A stretch of 64,000 nt of DNA from Burkholderia territorii (GCF_902833055.1 NZ_CADFEJ010000021.1:25012-89011), one strand, 5' to 3'. Positions 36,662 through 46,916 are shown, counted from the stretch's first letter. The notes: a model not told the origin generated them from the letters alone. Numbers and translations are program-made.

Positions 36662-38217
36662 GCGGCCTCCCGTGCGTCGACGCGCCGATGGGCCGCCCAC
36701 AGTCCGGCCAGTTCGACCGCGCGCACCACACGGGTCGGACGCGACAGCTCCTTGTTGATCCAGAGCGCCGGCGCCCGCGACGATCGGTAGTAGGCATCGC
36801 GCATCCAGCGGAACGCCTTCAGCAGGCTGTCGCGGGCTACCGGCGGCACCGGCCCGCGCGTACACGTACACAGCCTGTCGATCGTCAGTACGGCATACGC
36901 GGTCTCCTCGAAATTCGGCGTGCCCGTTCCGGCCCATCCGCCATTCGCGTGCTGGCAGGCCAGCAAGCTTTCGAGCGTCCGTGCGCCGTGTCGCTCGACC
37001 TCGTCGTGATCGAGCGCGGCGAACGCGTGGCAGGTCAGGAAAAACGGCGAAGCATGCCATTTGTCGCCGCGCCACAAGCCGTCGATGTCGCGCTGCGCGA
37101 GCACGTACGCGCTCACCGCAGCGCGCGGCTCGTGCTGCAGCCGAAGTGCGTGCATGGCATGCACCGTGGTAGACAGCGACGGATTGCGCTCGCCCGGGCA
37201 GGTCGCATAGACGTCGCCGTTGGCGAAGTGCGCGAGCGAACGGCAGGACGTGGCGGCCCCCGCCATCGACAGCGCGGCGATCGCAACGGACGTCGTATCG
37301 CCGTCGGGATCGAAGCCGGCCGCGAAGCTTGCCCCGCGTTCGCCGATCCGGGCGCTCAGGAAGGAAGCAGCGCGCGTCATCGGTTCGATCAGCGCGGGAT
37401 GAGCGTTCAACCCGCCAAGGCCGAGCGAGTACAGTACGTACGCGCATTCGAAAACGTCGAGCGGCCACACGTAGGGAAACACGCCGGGCACCGCAGCCTC
37501 GCTTCCCCGCCATGCTTGCTGGAGGTAATTCGCGGCGCGCTCCATCAACGCGGGGGCCAGCCCATGGTCGTGAGCGGCCCGCAGCCAGGCCGCCGTCGCC
37601 GACGGGCTGATCGCAAGGCTACCCTCCGGCCCGAGCGACGCGGCGACGGGCACGCTTCCCCATGCTTCCCAGCAGTGCAATGCCGGATGGCCGGCGGGCA
37701 ACGCTGCCGCACCGCCCAGCTTCGCGAGGCGCGCCTGCCCGATGACGTTCAACGTCGCAGGCGGACTCAACGAAAACCGCAAGCCGGCCCGTTGCGCTTC
37801 TGCGTGCAGGCGTGGCCAGATGATCTCCAACCCAACCGGAATGTCGTCGAGCGTCGCGGTGCGCCAGTAAGGAGCCTGCCGATCGAGGAACGCGCATCCG
37901 GCATCGATCGCGGCGTGGTATCGCCGGTTGTCGGCTCGTTGAAGCGCAAGCATCGCGGCCAGCGTCGACGCGACGCGAAACTTCGGAAAGCCCGGATCGC
38001 ACCACCCGCCGTCGGCGTGTTGCGCGTCGCGCAGCCAGTCCTGCACCGTTCGGCGATCACCCGTCGCGGGCTGATGAAACAAGACCAGCGCGGTTTCGTA
38101 GACCGACGCGGCCGTCCGTGCGTCGTCGGGCAAACCGGTGACCAGCTCGCGGAGCTCCGACACAAGCTCGTCCGCGAGACGGTCTTGTCCAGCCGGTTCG
38201 GAACGTTCGTCGATCAT
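36652..38217 (-). CDS. Class II terpene cyclase (CPP/drimenyl-diphosphate synthase-like)
   Basis: A 521-residue alpha/alpha-barrel cyclase. The bacterial class II motif GSLAISPSATAAWL (residues 199-212) is present. The catalytic acid region reads FDPDGDTTS, giving D305-x-D307-T308-T309: the D-x-D-T-T variant of the usual D-x-D-D. This variant is, to my knowledge, known from a Streptomyces drimenyl diphosphate synthase. The central acid D307 that protonates the terminal double bond is kept. QW-like repeats (QHADGGW, QHANGGW) support the fold. The length fits bacterial copalyl-type enzymes and is too short for squalene-hopene cyclase. It should cyclise a prenyl diphosphate by protonation and keep the diphosphate for a class I synthase. 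It lies 63 bp after Rieske paralogue 2. Confidence 0.88.
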   Translation of the reverse strand: MIDERSEPAGQDRLADELVSELRELVTGLPDDARTAASVYETALVLFHQPATGDRRTVQDWLRDAQHADGGWCDPGFPKFRVASTLAAMLALQRADNRRYHAAIDAGCAFLDRQAPYWRTATLDDIPVGLEIIWPRLHAEAQRAGLRFSLSPPATLNVIGQARLAKLGGAAALPAGHPALHCWEAWGSVPVAASLGPEGSLAISPSATAAWLRAAHDHGLAPALMERAANYLQQAWRGSEAAVPGVFPYVWPLDVFECAYVLYSLGLGGLNAHPALIEPMTRAASFLSARIGERGASFAAGFDPDGDTTSVAIAALSMAGAATSCRSLAHFANGDVYATCPGERNPSLSTTVHAMHALRLQHEPRAAVSAYVLAQRDIDGLWRGDKWHASPFFLTCHAFAALDHDEVERHGARTLESLLACQHANGGWAGTGTPNFEETAYAVLTIDRLCTCTRGPVPPVARDSLLKAFRWMRDAYYRSSRAPALWINKELSRPTRVVRAVELAGLWAAHRRVDAREAACC

Positions 38218-38280
38218 GACAGAGTTCTCAAGTTACCGAGTCGTATCGCCGTCGATGTGAAGATGGCCCGGGGGGGCGAT

Positions 38281-39306
38281 TCACTCTGGATAGAATTGTT
38301 TCATCCAACGTCGAAACGCTGCCATTGACGCTTCGCCCTCCATCAGCTTGGGATGGGTCAGATAATTTCGATTCGTCCAGATCGGGTGATCTTGTCGGGC
38401 ATTTCCCATGATCCAGCGATCCGCGAGCGGCGTCAGGATCGAATAGACCGGTTTGAGCAGCCAGTCAGGCAAGGACGAGAACCGCGAGACACGCACGGAA
38501 TTCGATATTCTCCTTGCGTACTTCAACGGCGCCGTCGGCGTGGTGAAGATCGTGCTGAAAATGCTGACGCCAAGGCTCGGCGCAGTCGCGGTCGCTGTCA
38601 GGCAGTTCGGACTGTAGTTGACGAAACGAATCGAGAGCGGCACGCCGCGGTATCGGGCGCTGAAGTCGATCGCAATCGCCGACTCGCGCAGTTCGTGGGC
38701 CATTGATACCTCGGTGAACCCGTGCAGATACGCAAAATGCACGACGTCGGTGCTGTTCTCGATGGGGTCGTGCGCGTATCCATCGAGCGTGTCGACAATC
38801 TGACTGGGTGACCCGAATCCGTTTCCTGCCAGCACTTCCGGTATTTCCCAGCTCGGCGGCCGTCCGGCACTGTCGCGCCAGACCAGGACCAGACGGTTGC
38901 GCTCACGGGTTATCCATTTGGTCAGCGCGGCATGTGGAGGGCGGCCGTTGGGCGCGTGGACACAGCCTCCATCCGGGCCGAACGCAAGCCCGTGAAACGG
39001 GCACACCAACACTTCTCCGTCAACTTTTCCACCGTGTCCCAAGTGCGCGCCCAAGTGGGGGCAGTAAGGCTCGACGGCGTGCGCTTCACCCTGGGCAGTT
39101 CGATACACGACCAGTTCATGCCCCATGAACGGCGCGATACGAACATCGCCTCGTTTGAGTTCGTCGCTATGACACAGCGCGAACCAGCCATTCGGATAAG
39201 GCATCGGGCGGCGCGGCTTGATCACCGGAACAGGTGAAGCGTCGGTATCGTTCTCGGTACGTGCAACGGTAAACGAAGCGACTGGGCGCACGTCCCGAAT
39301 GTTCAT
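38281..39306 (-). CDS. Rieske non-heme iron oxygenase (KshA-like), paralogue 2
   Basis: A 341-residue oxygenase subunit with the Rieske ligands C82, H84, C102, H105 and the iron site N184-x2-D187-x2-H190-x4-H195. The stretch RRPMPYPNGWFALC is identical to paralogue 1. The ribosome site and start junction (GGAGATTCCGTCATGA) are also identical to those of paralogue 1, where the same bases encode the end of the P450. This shows that the two genes arose by tandem duplication. Both copies keep all metal ligands, so two different oxidation steps are likely. Base composition looks a little lower in GC than the flanking primary-metabolism genes, judged by eye. Confidence 0.93.
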   Translation of the reverse strand: MNIRDVRPVASFTVARTENDTDASPVPVIKPRRPMPYPNGWFALCHSDELKRGDVRIAPFMGHELVVYRTAQGEAHAVEPYCPHLGAHLGHGGKVDGEVLVCPFHGLAFGPDGGCVHAPNGRPPHAALTKWITRERNRLVLVWRDSAGRPPSWEIPEVLAGNGFGSPSQIVDTLDGYAHDPIENSTDVVHFAYLHGFTEVSMAHELRESAIAIDFSARYRGVPLSIRFVNYSPNCLTATATAPSLGVSIFSTIFTTPTAPLKYARRISNSVRVSRFSSLPDWLLKPVYSILTPLADRWIMGNARQDHPIWTNRNYLTHPKLMEGEASMAAFRRWMKQFYPE

Positions 39307-39360
39307 GACGGAATCTCCGACAGACAGTAAGCGTTCGATGAGATGAAACGGAACCACACC
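39303..39360 (-). pseudogene. Remnant of a P450 3' end before Rieske paralogue 2
   Basis: Read in the frame that ends in TGA overlapping the Rieske start, this encodes VWFRFISSNAYCLSEIPS followed by stop. The last 18 residues of the intact P450 are VAFRSVSSKDDTLPEIPS followed by the same overlapping stop. By hand, 10 of 18 residues and 39 of 54 bases match without gaps. A weaker match (VGGRSF against TGGRRRF) may extend it to about 39410 after a frameshift. Only this tail remains, so either a second P450 was lost or the duplication began inside the P450 gene. Confidence 0.65.
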
Positions 39361-39491
39361 CGGCGTGTTCCGGTGCTATCCGGCGAATCCGGAACGATCG
39401 TCCGCCGACGATCCGCACGATCTCCGTCGCGACACGACGACCGTGGGCGCCCTCGGCACCGATCCCGCGTGGCACGGTTGCCCGGCGCCGC

Positions 39492-41525
39492 TCATGTGAG
39501 TCGCCGCGCGATGAAGCTGACGGACGATACCTTGTCCTTCTCCAGTGCATCCGACAAGCTGATCGACATGTCGTGCAACTGCTGGAACACCTCGCTGCGC
39601 GCCGACGGATAATGCGCTTCGATGTTTTCGCGCAGGATCGCGTACCAGCGCACGACCTCGTCGTTGGTCGGAAGGATCCTTTCGTCGAGGACGGCGAATC
39701 CGTGACTTTCCAGCGCCTTCCGGACCCCTTCCGGCGTCTTGCGGTGACCGGCCGCGCCACGATCGACCTCGTCGGGAATGAACGGCCGGTAGGTCGCCAA
39801 ATCGGTCTTGTAGAGCGTCTCCGAGATGATCACGGTCCCGCCGGCGCGCATGCGCTCGGCCAAGGCGGCCATCGTGTCCTCCATCACCTCCGGCGTGAAC
39901 TGACAGATGCTGCCGCGCAGAATCGCCAGATCGAACGGCACGTCCGGTTCGGGCAACGCGCCGATATCCTTCGCATTGCAGAGATACAGATTGACGCGAT
40001 CGGCCAGCCCGTCGCGCTCGACCGACTTGCGCACGTAGTCCATTTGCACCGGGCTGACGTTTACCGCATCGATGCGCGTGCACGCCGGAAATCGCTCGGC
40101 GATGTATTTGAGCACCGGCCCCCATCCGCAACCGATATCGATCGCACGCCGTACCGATCCGACGGACAGATCGGCGCCATTTTGCTCCGCAAGTTCGAAT
40201 TGGCGGTCCATGTGGCGCCGCCCGGACGCGTCCATCGGCGTTCCGGTCCGGCTCGTCCTGTCGTCGAACACACCGTACTGAAACCAGAACTCGTCGCCGA
40301 TGATCTTTCGCCATTCGTCGGGCGGGTCGGCATAGACGCGCTCGATACTGTCCTGGTAATGGTCGGCATGATGGCCATCGATGACATGGATCCGGGCAGC
40401 ATCGTCATGAAGCGAGCTCATTTCGCACCTCGGTTTGGCGAGAGACTGGGCATGGGTCGAAAAACCGGCAATGTCCTGCGGCAGCAGAAGCCGCTCGATC
40501 GTCACCTCGCCCGAATAAAAGGCCTGGGCGCAATCGCGGCCGAAGAAGCGTTCGGAGAACGTATGAAACTCCGCACATCCCGCGTAGAAAAACACGAGTT
40601 CATCCATGTATCGGCACACGTCGTCACGTCTGCCCAGCGGCGACGCCAGCACACGGTCGCGCGCGGTCAGCAGCCTGTCCTCCGTCTCCCGGGCCAGCGC
40701 GGCGAACCGGTCGAGCGCCTGCTGCACGCTCAGGTGTTGCTGACGCACCAGCAGCCAGATCCCGTTCAGCGCGTCGTCGTTCGAGAACTCGCGTCGGAAC
40801 GACCCGAGATCGTTGATGATCACGATGAGATCGGCCGCCGCCCGCTGTACCTCGCGCAGATCCGCGTTGTCGTCCAACGCATCGGCCATGTCCACGTCGA
40901 TACCGAACTCGACGAGCAGCGCGCACCACTCGGCAGTGGTTTCGCATCGCCGTATGCGCAGGTATTCGTCGAAGCCGAGTGCATCCATCCGGTGAACGAC
41001 CGGATGCGACAGATAGTCGATCACGTCGTGAATTGCGCGCGTCAGGCGGTGCGGCAGCGACGCGTCCGGCGCGAGCATCGCGAGCACCGGCCGCACCGTG
41101 TCGTGCAGCAGTTGCGCGAGCGGATGCGCGTCCGACGGCCGGACCCCGTCCACCGCGCGGCCATAGACGTCGCCCAATGCGGCCAGCTGAACCGGGTCGT
41201 CGATGACATCGGGCAGCGTGAAGTGATCGTCCATCACCGCGATCAGTTCCACCTGCCGCATGATCCAGTAACTGCGCTCGGCCGACGCACTTGGGCAGAT
41301 CAGCGACCCGAACAGCGGCAGCAGATGCCGCCGGTTCGCGTCGGCGGCCTCCTCGCTGCGGTAGAACGCGACGATGTATGGCCAGTCGTCGGCATCGACC
41401 CGCCCGAGCAGGGCGTCGGCGTCAGGCTGGCGACGGTGCCGCGCCCGGAATCCGAATGGCGGAAAGCGCAGCGTGTCCCCGAAGCGCAGCGCGCCGGAGG
41501 TCAGGACGTTTTGCGTGGCCGACAT
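39492..41525 (-). CDS. Fusion: class I terpene synthase plus SodC-like C-methyltransferase
   Basis: A 677-residue two-domain protein. Residues 1 to about 365 are a class I terpene synthase. The metal-binding aspartate motif is D99-D100-H-F (the third acid is replaced by T103, with D106 nearby), the diphosphate sensor is in YLRIRRCETTA, and the NSE triad N238-D-L-x-S242-x3-E246 is complete. Residues 370-677 are a SAM-dependent methyltransferase with AIDIGCGWG (461-469). It is clearly paralogous to the separate methyltransferase encoded upstream (shared DEWRK/DWRK, QYGVFDD/QFGVYDD, RKTP). An internal Met369 at the domain border suggests fusion of two once separate genes. I infer that the protein methylates a prenyl diphosphate and ionises it. 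GGGGAG precedes the ATG. The gene is 52 bp after the first methyltransferase. Confidence 0.9.
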   Translation of the reverse strand: MSATQNVLTSGALRFGDTLRFPPFGFRARHRRQPDADALLGRVDADDWPYIVAFYRSEEAADANRRHLLPLFGSLICPSASAERSYWIMRQVELIAVMDDHFTLPDVIDDPVQLAALGDVYGRAVDGVRPSDAHPLAQLLHDTVRPVLAMLAPDASLPHRLTRAIHDVIDYLSHPVVHRMDALGFDEYLRIRRCETTAEWCALLVEFGIDVDMADALDDNADLREVQRAAADLIVIINDLGSFRREFSNDDALNGIWLLVRQQHLSVQQALDRFAALARETEDRLLTARDRVLASPLGRRDDVCRYMDELVFFYAGCAEFHTFSERFFGRDCAQAFYSGEVTIERLLLPQDIAGFSTHAQSLAKPRCEMSSLHDDAARIHVIDGHHADHYQDSIERVYADPPDEWRKIIGDEFWFQYGVFDDRTSRTGTPMDASGRRHMDRQFELAEQNGADLSVGSVRRAIDIGCGWGPVLKYIAERFPACTRIDAVNVSPVQMDYVRKSVERDGLADRVNLYLCNAKDIGALPEPDVPFDLAILRGSICQFTPEVMEDTMAALAERMRAGGTVIISETLYKTDLATYRPFIPDEVDRGAAGHRKTPEGVRKALESHGFAVLDERILPTNDEVVRWYAILRENIEAHYPSARSEVFQQLHDMSISLSDALEKDKVSSVSFIARRLT

Positions 41526-41577
41526 AGCCGCTCCCCGATTGAATCGCCTGTCATGAGTATCCGGCGTTCGCCGTCGG

Positions 41578-43115
<1,538 letters not shown>

Positions 43116-45098
43116 ATGAAAACTACCCTGCAGGACATACGGTTTCCCGCCGATCTCCGGCGGCTTCCGGCGAACGCGTTGCGGCCGCTCGCCGACGAAT
43201 TGCGCGCGTTCGTGCTCGACAGCGTGGCGAAGACGGGCGGCCATCTGGCGTCGAATCTCGGCAGCGTCGAAGTGGCGATCGCGCTGCATTACGCTTTCGA
43301 TACCCCGTACGACCGGATCGTCTGGGACGTCGGCCACCAGTCGTATCCGCACAAGATTCTGACCGGCCGCCGCGACGCAATGTCCGGCATCCGCCAGAAC
43401 GGCGGCATCTCGGGCTTTCCGTGTCGGGCCGAATCGGAATACGACGCGTTCGGCACAGCGCATTCGAGCACGTCCATTTCCGCCGCGCTCGGAATGGCGC
43501 ATGCGGCGCGCCTGAAGGGCGAGACACGCCATTGCGTCGCGGTGATAGGCGACGGCGCGCTGTCGGCGGGCATGGCATTCGAGGCACTCAACAACGCGGG
43601 CGTTGCCGGAGAGTTACCGCTGATCGTTCTGCTCAACGACAACGACATGTCGATCTCGCCGCCCGTGGGCGCGCTACGTCATGCGCTCGCCCGACTGACC
43701 GCCGGTCGCACTTGCACGCAGGCGAAGCGGCACATGCAGCACGTGCTGGATCTCGCGCCGCCGATGCGCCAGCTCGCGAACCGGATGGAAACCCAGGTCA
43801 AGGGATGGCTCGCGCCGGCCACGCTGTTCGAGGAATTCGGGCTGAACTATGCGGGGCCGATCGACGGGCACGACGTGCATGCGTTGATCGATGCGCTCAT
43901 GAATCTCAAGCGCGTGCCCGGACCGCATCTGCTGCACGTCGTCACGCAGAAAGGGCATGGCTATGCACATGCGGAACGCGACCCCGTCGGATATCACGGC
44001 CCGGGAAAGTTCGATCCCGCCGTTGGTCTCGTACCTGGCAAGCCCGGGCGGCCGACCTACGCACGCGTGTTCTCCGACTGGCTGTGCGACGAAGCGGCCC
44101 GTGACGAACGCGTCGTCGCGATCACGCCCGCGATGCGCGACGGTTCCGGGCTCGTCGACTTCGAACGTCGCTTTCCCGAGCGCTACTTCGACGTCGCGAT
44201 CGCCGAACAGCATGCGGTCACGTTCGCGGCGGGGCTCGCAGCGGAGGGCATGCGTCCCGTGGTCGCGATCTACTCGACGTTCCTTCAGCGCGGCTACGAC
44301 CAGCTGATCCACGATGTCGCGCTGCAGCGCCTGCCCGTCACGTTCGCGATCGATCGCGCCGGCATCGTCGGCGCCGACGGTGCGACGCACATGGGCGCGT
44401 TCGATCTGGCCTACCTGCGCTGCGTGCCGAATCTCGTGGTGATGGCGCCCTCCGACGAGAACGAATGCCGGCAGATGCTGCACACCGCACTGCACCATCC
44501 CGGGCCGTGCGCGGTGCGTTATCCGCGCGGCACCGGTCCCGGCGCCACGATCGAGGCCGAGCTGACGGCGTTGCCCGTCGGTGTGTCGGTAATGCGGCGT
44601 GCGAGCGCGGCGTCGACAGGCCGACGCATCGCGTTCCTTGCGTTCGGAACGATGGTCGCGCCGAGCCTCGCAGCCGCCGACGAACTGGATGCGACGGTCG
44701 TCGACATGCGGTTTGTGAAACCGATCGATATCAAACGGCTGAGCGAGATCGCGCGCACCCATGACGTGCTCGTCACCGTCGAGGAGGGTTGTCTCCACGG
44801 CGGGGCGGGCGCCGCATGCATCGAAGCGCTGGCCGATCTCCGGCTTTCGCGGCCGGTGCTGAGACTCGGATTACCCGACGCGTTCATCGAGCACGGCGAG
44901 CCAGCAAAGCTTCTCAGCATGCACGGGCTTGACGCGGCCGGCATTCGCGCGTCGGTCGAACACTTTGTCGAGGCCGGCTCGACGTGGCACGACGGCGATA
45001 TGCGAGCGGAGGCTGCGCCTTCATTCGACACGGCTTCGTTACAGCATGCGACGGCGCATCGCACCGCGCTGCGCGCCCATCCAGGCACCGCACCGTGA
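43116..45098 (+). CDS. dxs: 1-deoxy-D-xylulose-5-phosphate synthase (cluster-associated copy)
   Basis: A 660-residue DXS. The thiamine diphosphate motif is GDGALSAGMAFEALNNAG (from 145) with LNDNDMSIS. The catalytic His segment is GHQSYPHKILTGR and the catalytic Glu is in IAEQHAVTFAAGLA. The C-terminal transketolase domain is complete. It condenses pyruvate and glyceraldehyde 3-phosphate in the first step of the MEP pathway to C5 isoprenoid units. A housekeeping dxs is expected elsewhere in the genome, so this copy probably raises precursor flow for the cluster, as in the sodorifen cluster. It has GGGGA before the ATG and is coupled to idi. Confidence 0.95.
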   Translation: MKTTLQDIRFPADLRRLPANALRPLADELRAFVLDSVAKTGGHLASNLGSVEVAIALHYAFDTPYDRIVWDVGHQSYPHKILTGRRDAMSGIRQNGGISGFPCRAESEYDAFGTAHSSTSISAALGMAHAARLKGETRHCVAVIGDGALSAGMAFEALNNAGVAGELPLIVLLNDNDMSISPPVGALRHALARLTAGRTCTQAKRHMQHVLDLAPPMRQLANRMETQVKGWLAPATLFEEFGLNYAGPIDGHDVHALIDALMNLKRVPGPHLLHVVTQKGHGYAHAERDPVGYHGPGKFDPAVGLVPGKPGRPTYARVFSDWLCDEAARDERVVAITPAMRDGSGLVDFERRFPERYFDVAIAEQHAVTFAAGLAAEGMRPVVAIYSTFLQRGYDQLIHDVALQRLPVTFAIDRAGIVGADGATHMGAFDLAYLRCVPNLVVMAPSDENECRQMLHTALHHPGPCAVRYPRGTGPGATIEAELTALPVGVSVMRRASAASTGRRIAFLAFGTMVAPSLAAADELDATVVDMRFVKPIDIKRLSEIARTHDVLVTVEEGCLHGGAGAACIEALADLRLSRPVLRLGLPDAFIEHGEPAKLLSMHGLDAAGIRASVEHFVEAGSTWHDGDMRAEAAPSFDTASLQHATAHRTALRAHPGTAP

Positions 45099-45673
45099 GC
45101 GATCCCGAAATGGACGACCAACTGATTCTGGTCGATGTGGACGACAATCCCGTCGGCGTGTGCGGAAAGATGCGCGCGCATCGCGACGGCTTGCTGCACC
45201 GCGCGTTTTCCATCTTCGTGTTCAACGCGGCAGGAAGTCTGCTGCTGCAACGACGGGCACATGGCAAATACCACTCGGGCGGACTATGGAGCAATACCTG
45301 TTGCGGGCACCCGCGACCCGGCGAAACGCTCGCGGACGCCACCCGCCGCCGACTCGACGAGGAAATGAGATTCGTCTGCGAACTGCGGAAGGTCGATACG
45401 TTGCGCTATCGTGCATCGTTGACGAACGGGCTGGTCGAACACGAGTGGGTCCATATCCACGCGGGCAGGTACGACGGCCTCGTCATGCCGGATCCTGAGG
45501 AAGCCGAAGATTGGCGCTGGGTCGAAGTGTCGGTGCTGTTCCGATGGATCGATCGCGAGCCGCATGCATTTACTGTCTGGTTTCGCCATATGGTCCAACG
45601 CGCCGGGACGGACGGCCTTGACGCATGGTCGAACGCGGCGGGCGTCGAGGGATCGGCACCCTTCCGGCGCTAA
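45095..45673 (+). CDS. idi: Isopentenyl-diphosphate delta-isomerase, type I
   Basis: A 192-residue Nudix-fold IDI. The active-site Cys is in SNTCCGHPRPGE, the Nudix-like helix is ADATRRRLDEEM, and the second catalytic acid is in VEHEWVHIHAG. It interconverts isopentenyl and dimethylallyl diphosphate and balances the C5 pool for FPP synthesis. I start at GTG 45095, which overlaps the dxs stop (GTGA) and implies coupling. An ATG at 45110 is the alternative and would remove only five residues. No prenyl-diphosphate synthase is encoded here, so FPP or a similar substrate must come from the housekeeping enzyme. Confidence 0.93.
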   Translation: MSDPEMDDQLILVDVDDNPVGVCGKMRAHRDGLLHRAFSIFVFNAAGSLLLQRRAHGKYHSGGLWSNTCCGHPRPGETLADATRRRLDEEMRFVCELRKVDTLRYRASLTNGLVEHEWVHIHAGRYDGLVMPDPEEAEDWRWVEVSVLFRWIDREPHAFTVWFRHMVQRAGTDGLDAWSNAAGVEGSAPFRR

Positions 45674-45748
45674 GCCGGCATGTGCCGGACAGGACGATAC
45701 TTCACTGTGTCTGGCGCCATTCGCTTGGCAACATCGCACGCCACGCGA

Positions 45749-45760
45749 GCCGGTATACCG
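45749..45760. repeat. 12-bp direct repeat flanking the terpenoid cluster, right copy
   Basis: GCCGGTATACCG, identical to 34211-34222 and in the same orientation, 76 bp after idi. The two copies bracket about 11.5 kb that contains exactly the terpenoid genes. Confidence 0.4.
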
Positions 45761-45813
45761 CACCGATGAAGCCGCCTCCGCCCGATGCGCGAACCGACAC
45801 ACCGGCCAACGCG

Positions 45814-46818
45814 CTACGGCTGCCCGCCGCCGCCCGACGCGCCGTAGATCTGTCCGGTCACGTAACTGGCCCGCGACGACGCCAGTTCGACGTAGATCCA
45901 CGCGAGTTCGGCCGGCTGTCCGGGCCGCCCCATCGGCACCTGCTGGCCGAACGTCTCTACGTTCTTCTCGGTCTGGCCGCCGCTCACCTGCAACGGCGTC
46001 CAGAACGGCCCGGGCGCGACGCCGTTCACGCGGATCCCGCGCTGGATCATCTGCTTCGCGAGGCCTTTGGTGAAGTTCGCGATCGCGGCCTTCGTCATTG
46101 CATAGTCGAGCAGGTTCACGGACGGCTCGTACGCGTTCACCGACGTCGTGTTGACGATCGCCGAGCCGGGCGGCATGTGCGGAATCGCCGCGCGCGTGAT
46201 CCAGAACAGCGCGTACAGGTTGGTGCGCAACGTCCAGTCGAAATCTTCGGTACTGATGTCGAGAATCGAATCGTGGCTGTGCTGCCGCGCCGCGTTGTTC
46301 ACGAGGATGTCCAATCCGCCCAGACCGGCGAGCGCTTGCTCGACGAGCCCGTTACACGCGCCTTCGGTGCGGATGTCGACGGGTAGCGGCACGGCCTTGC
46401 GGCCCGCGCTGCGAATGTATTGCACGACTTCGCGCGCGTCGGGCTCCTCGTCCGGCAGGTAGGCGATCGCAACGTCCGCGCCCTCTCGTGCGAATGCGAT
46501 CGCCGCCGCGCGGCCGATACCGGAATCGCCGCCGGTGACGAGCGCCTTGCGGCCGTCGAGGCGGCCGCTGCCGCGGTAGCTGCGCTCGCCGTGATCGGGG
46601 CGCGGCGTCATGCGGCCGGCGAGACCCGGCCACGGCTGGTGCTGTTCGGGAAACGGCGCGTGCGGATACAGCGTGCGCGGATCGTGCGGTGCGGTGTCGC
46701 CGGCATCGGACGCGCCGCCTGCCTGGGCGACCGCCGGAAGCGCGACGCCGGCGACGAGGCTCGCCGTCGTGCCCTGCATCCATTTGCGGCGTGATTCGGA
46801 TACTTCATCTGATGACAT
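45814..46818 (-). CDS. SDR-family oxidoreductase with a Tat-type signal (YghA-like)
   Basis: A 334-residue short-chain dehydrogenase/reductase. The coenzyme motif is TGGDSGIG, the NNAA motif is in LVNNAARQH, the catalytic Ser is in VNTTSVNAYEP and the catalytic pair is Y-x3-K in YAMTKAA. The N-terminus has SRRKWMQGTTASLVAGVAL, ending AVAQA, which looks like a twin-arginine signal. The family (E. coli YghA-like, often with a long N-terminal extension) is usually described as an NADP-dependent oxidoreductase. A periplasmic location for an NAD(P) enzyme would be unusual, so the signal may be degenerate. The ATG at 46818 has GGAG 7 nt upstream. It converges with idi. Confidence 0.9.
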   Translation of the reverse strand: MSSDEVSESRRKWMQGTTASLVAGVALPAVAQAGGASDAGDTAPHDPRTLYPHAPFPEQHQPWPGLAGRMTPRPDHGERSYRGSGRLDGRKALVTGGDSGIGRAAAIAFAREGADVAIAYLPDEEPDAREVVQYIRSAGRKAVPLPVDIRTEGACNGLVEQALAGLGGLDILVNNAARQHSHDSILDISTEDFDWTLRTNLYALFWITRAAIPHMPPGSAIVNTTSVNAYEPSVNLLDYAMTKAAIANFTKGLAKQMIQRGIRVNGVAPGPFWTPLQVSGGQTEKNVETFGQQVPMGRPGQPAELAWIYVELASSRASYVTGQIYGASGGGGQP

Positions 46819-46916
46819 GAATGGCTCCGGTGCGTGTGTGAACCGGGGCGGGCCCGGTTCTGCGTGTACGGATGAAGACGAACGGGCGGCACGTGATGTC
46901 GGCGCCCGCCGCCCGG

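Noticed and set aside
36652..38217. Squalene-hopene cyclase
   Set aside because: At 521 residues it is too short, has few QW repeats and carries the SPSATA and D-x-D-T-T motifs of diphosphate-retaining class II cyclases.
39492..41525. Two separate genes read together by a sequencing error
   Set aside because: The frame is continuous with sensible sequence on both sides of the border, and no ribosome site is obvious before Met369; resequencing would still be a fair check, so this remains open in the findings.
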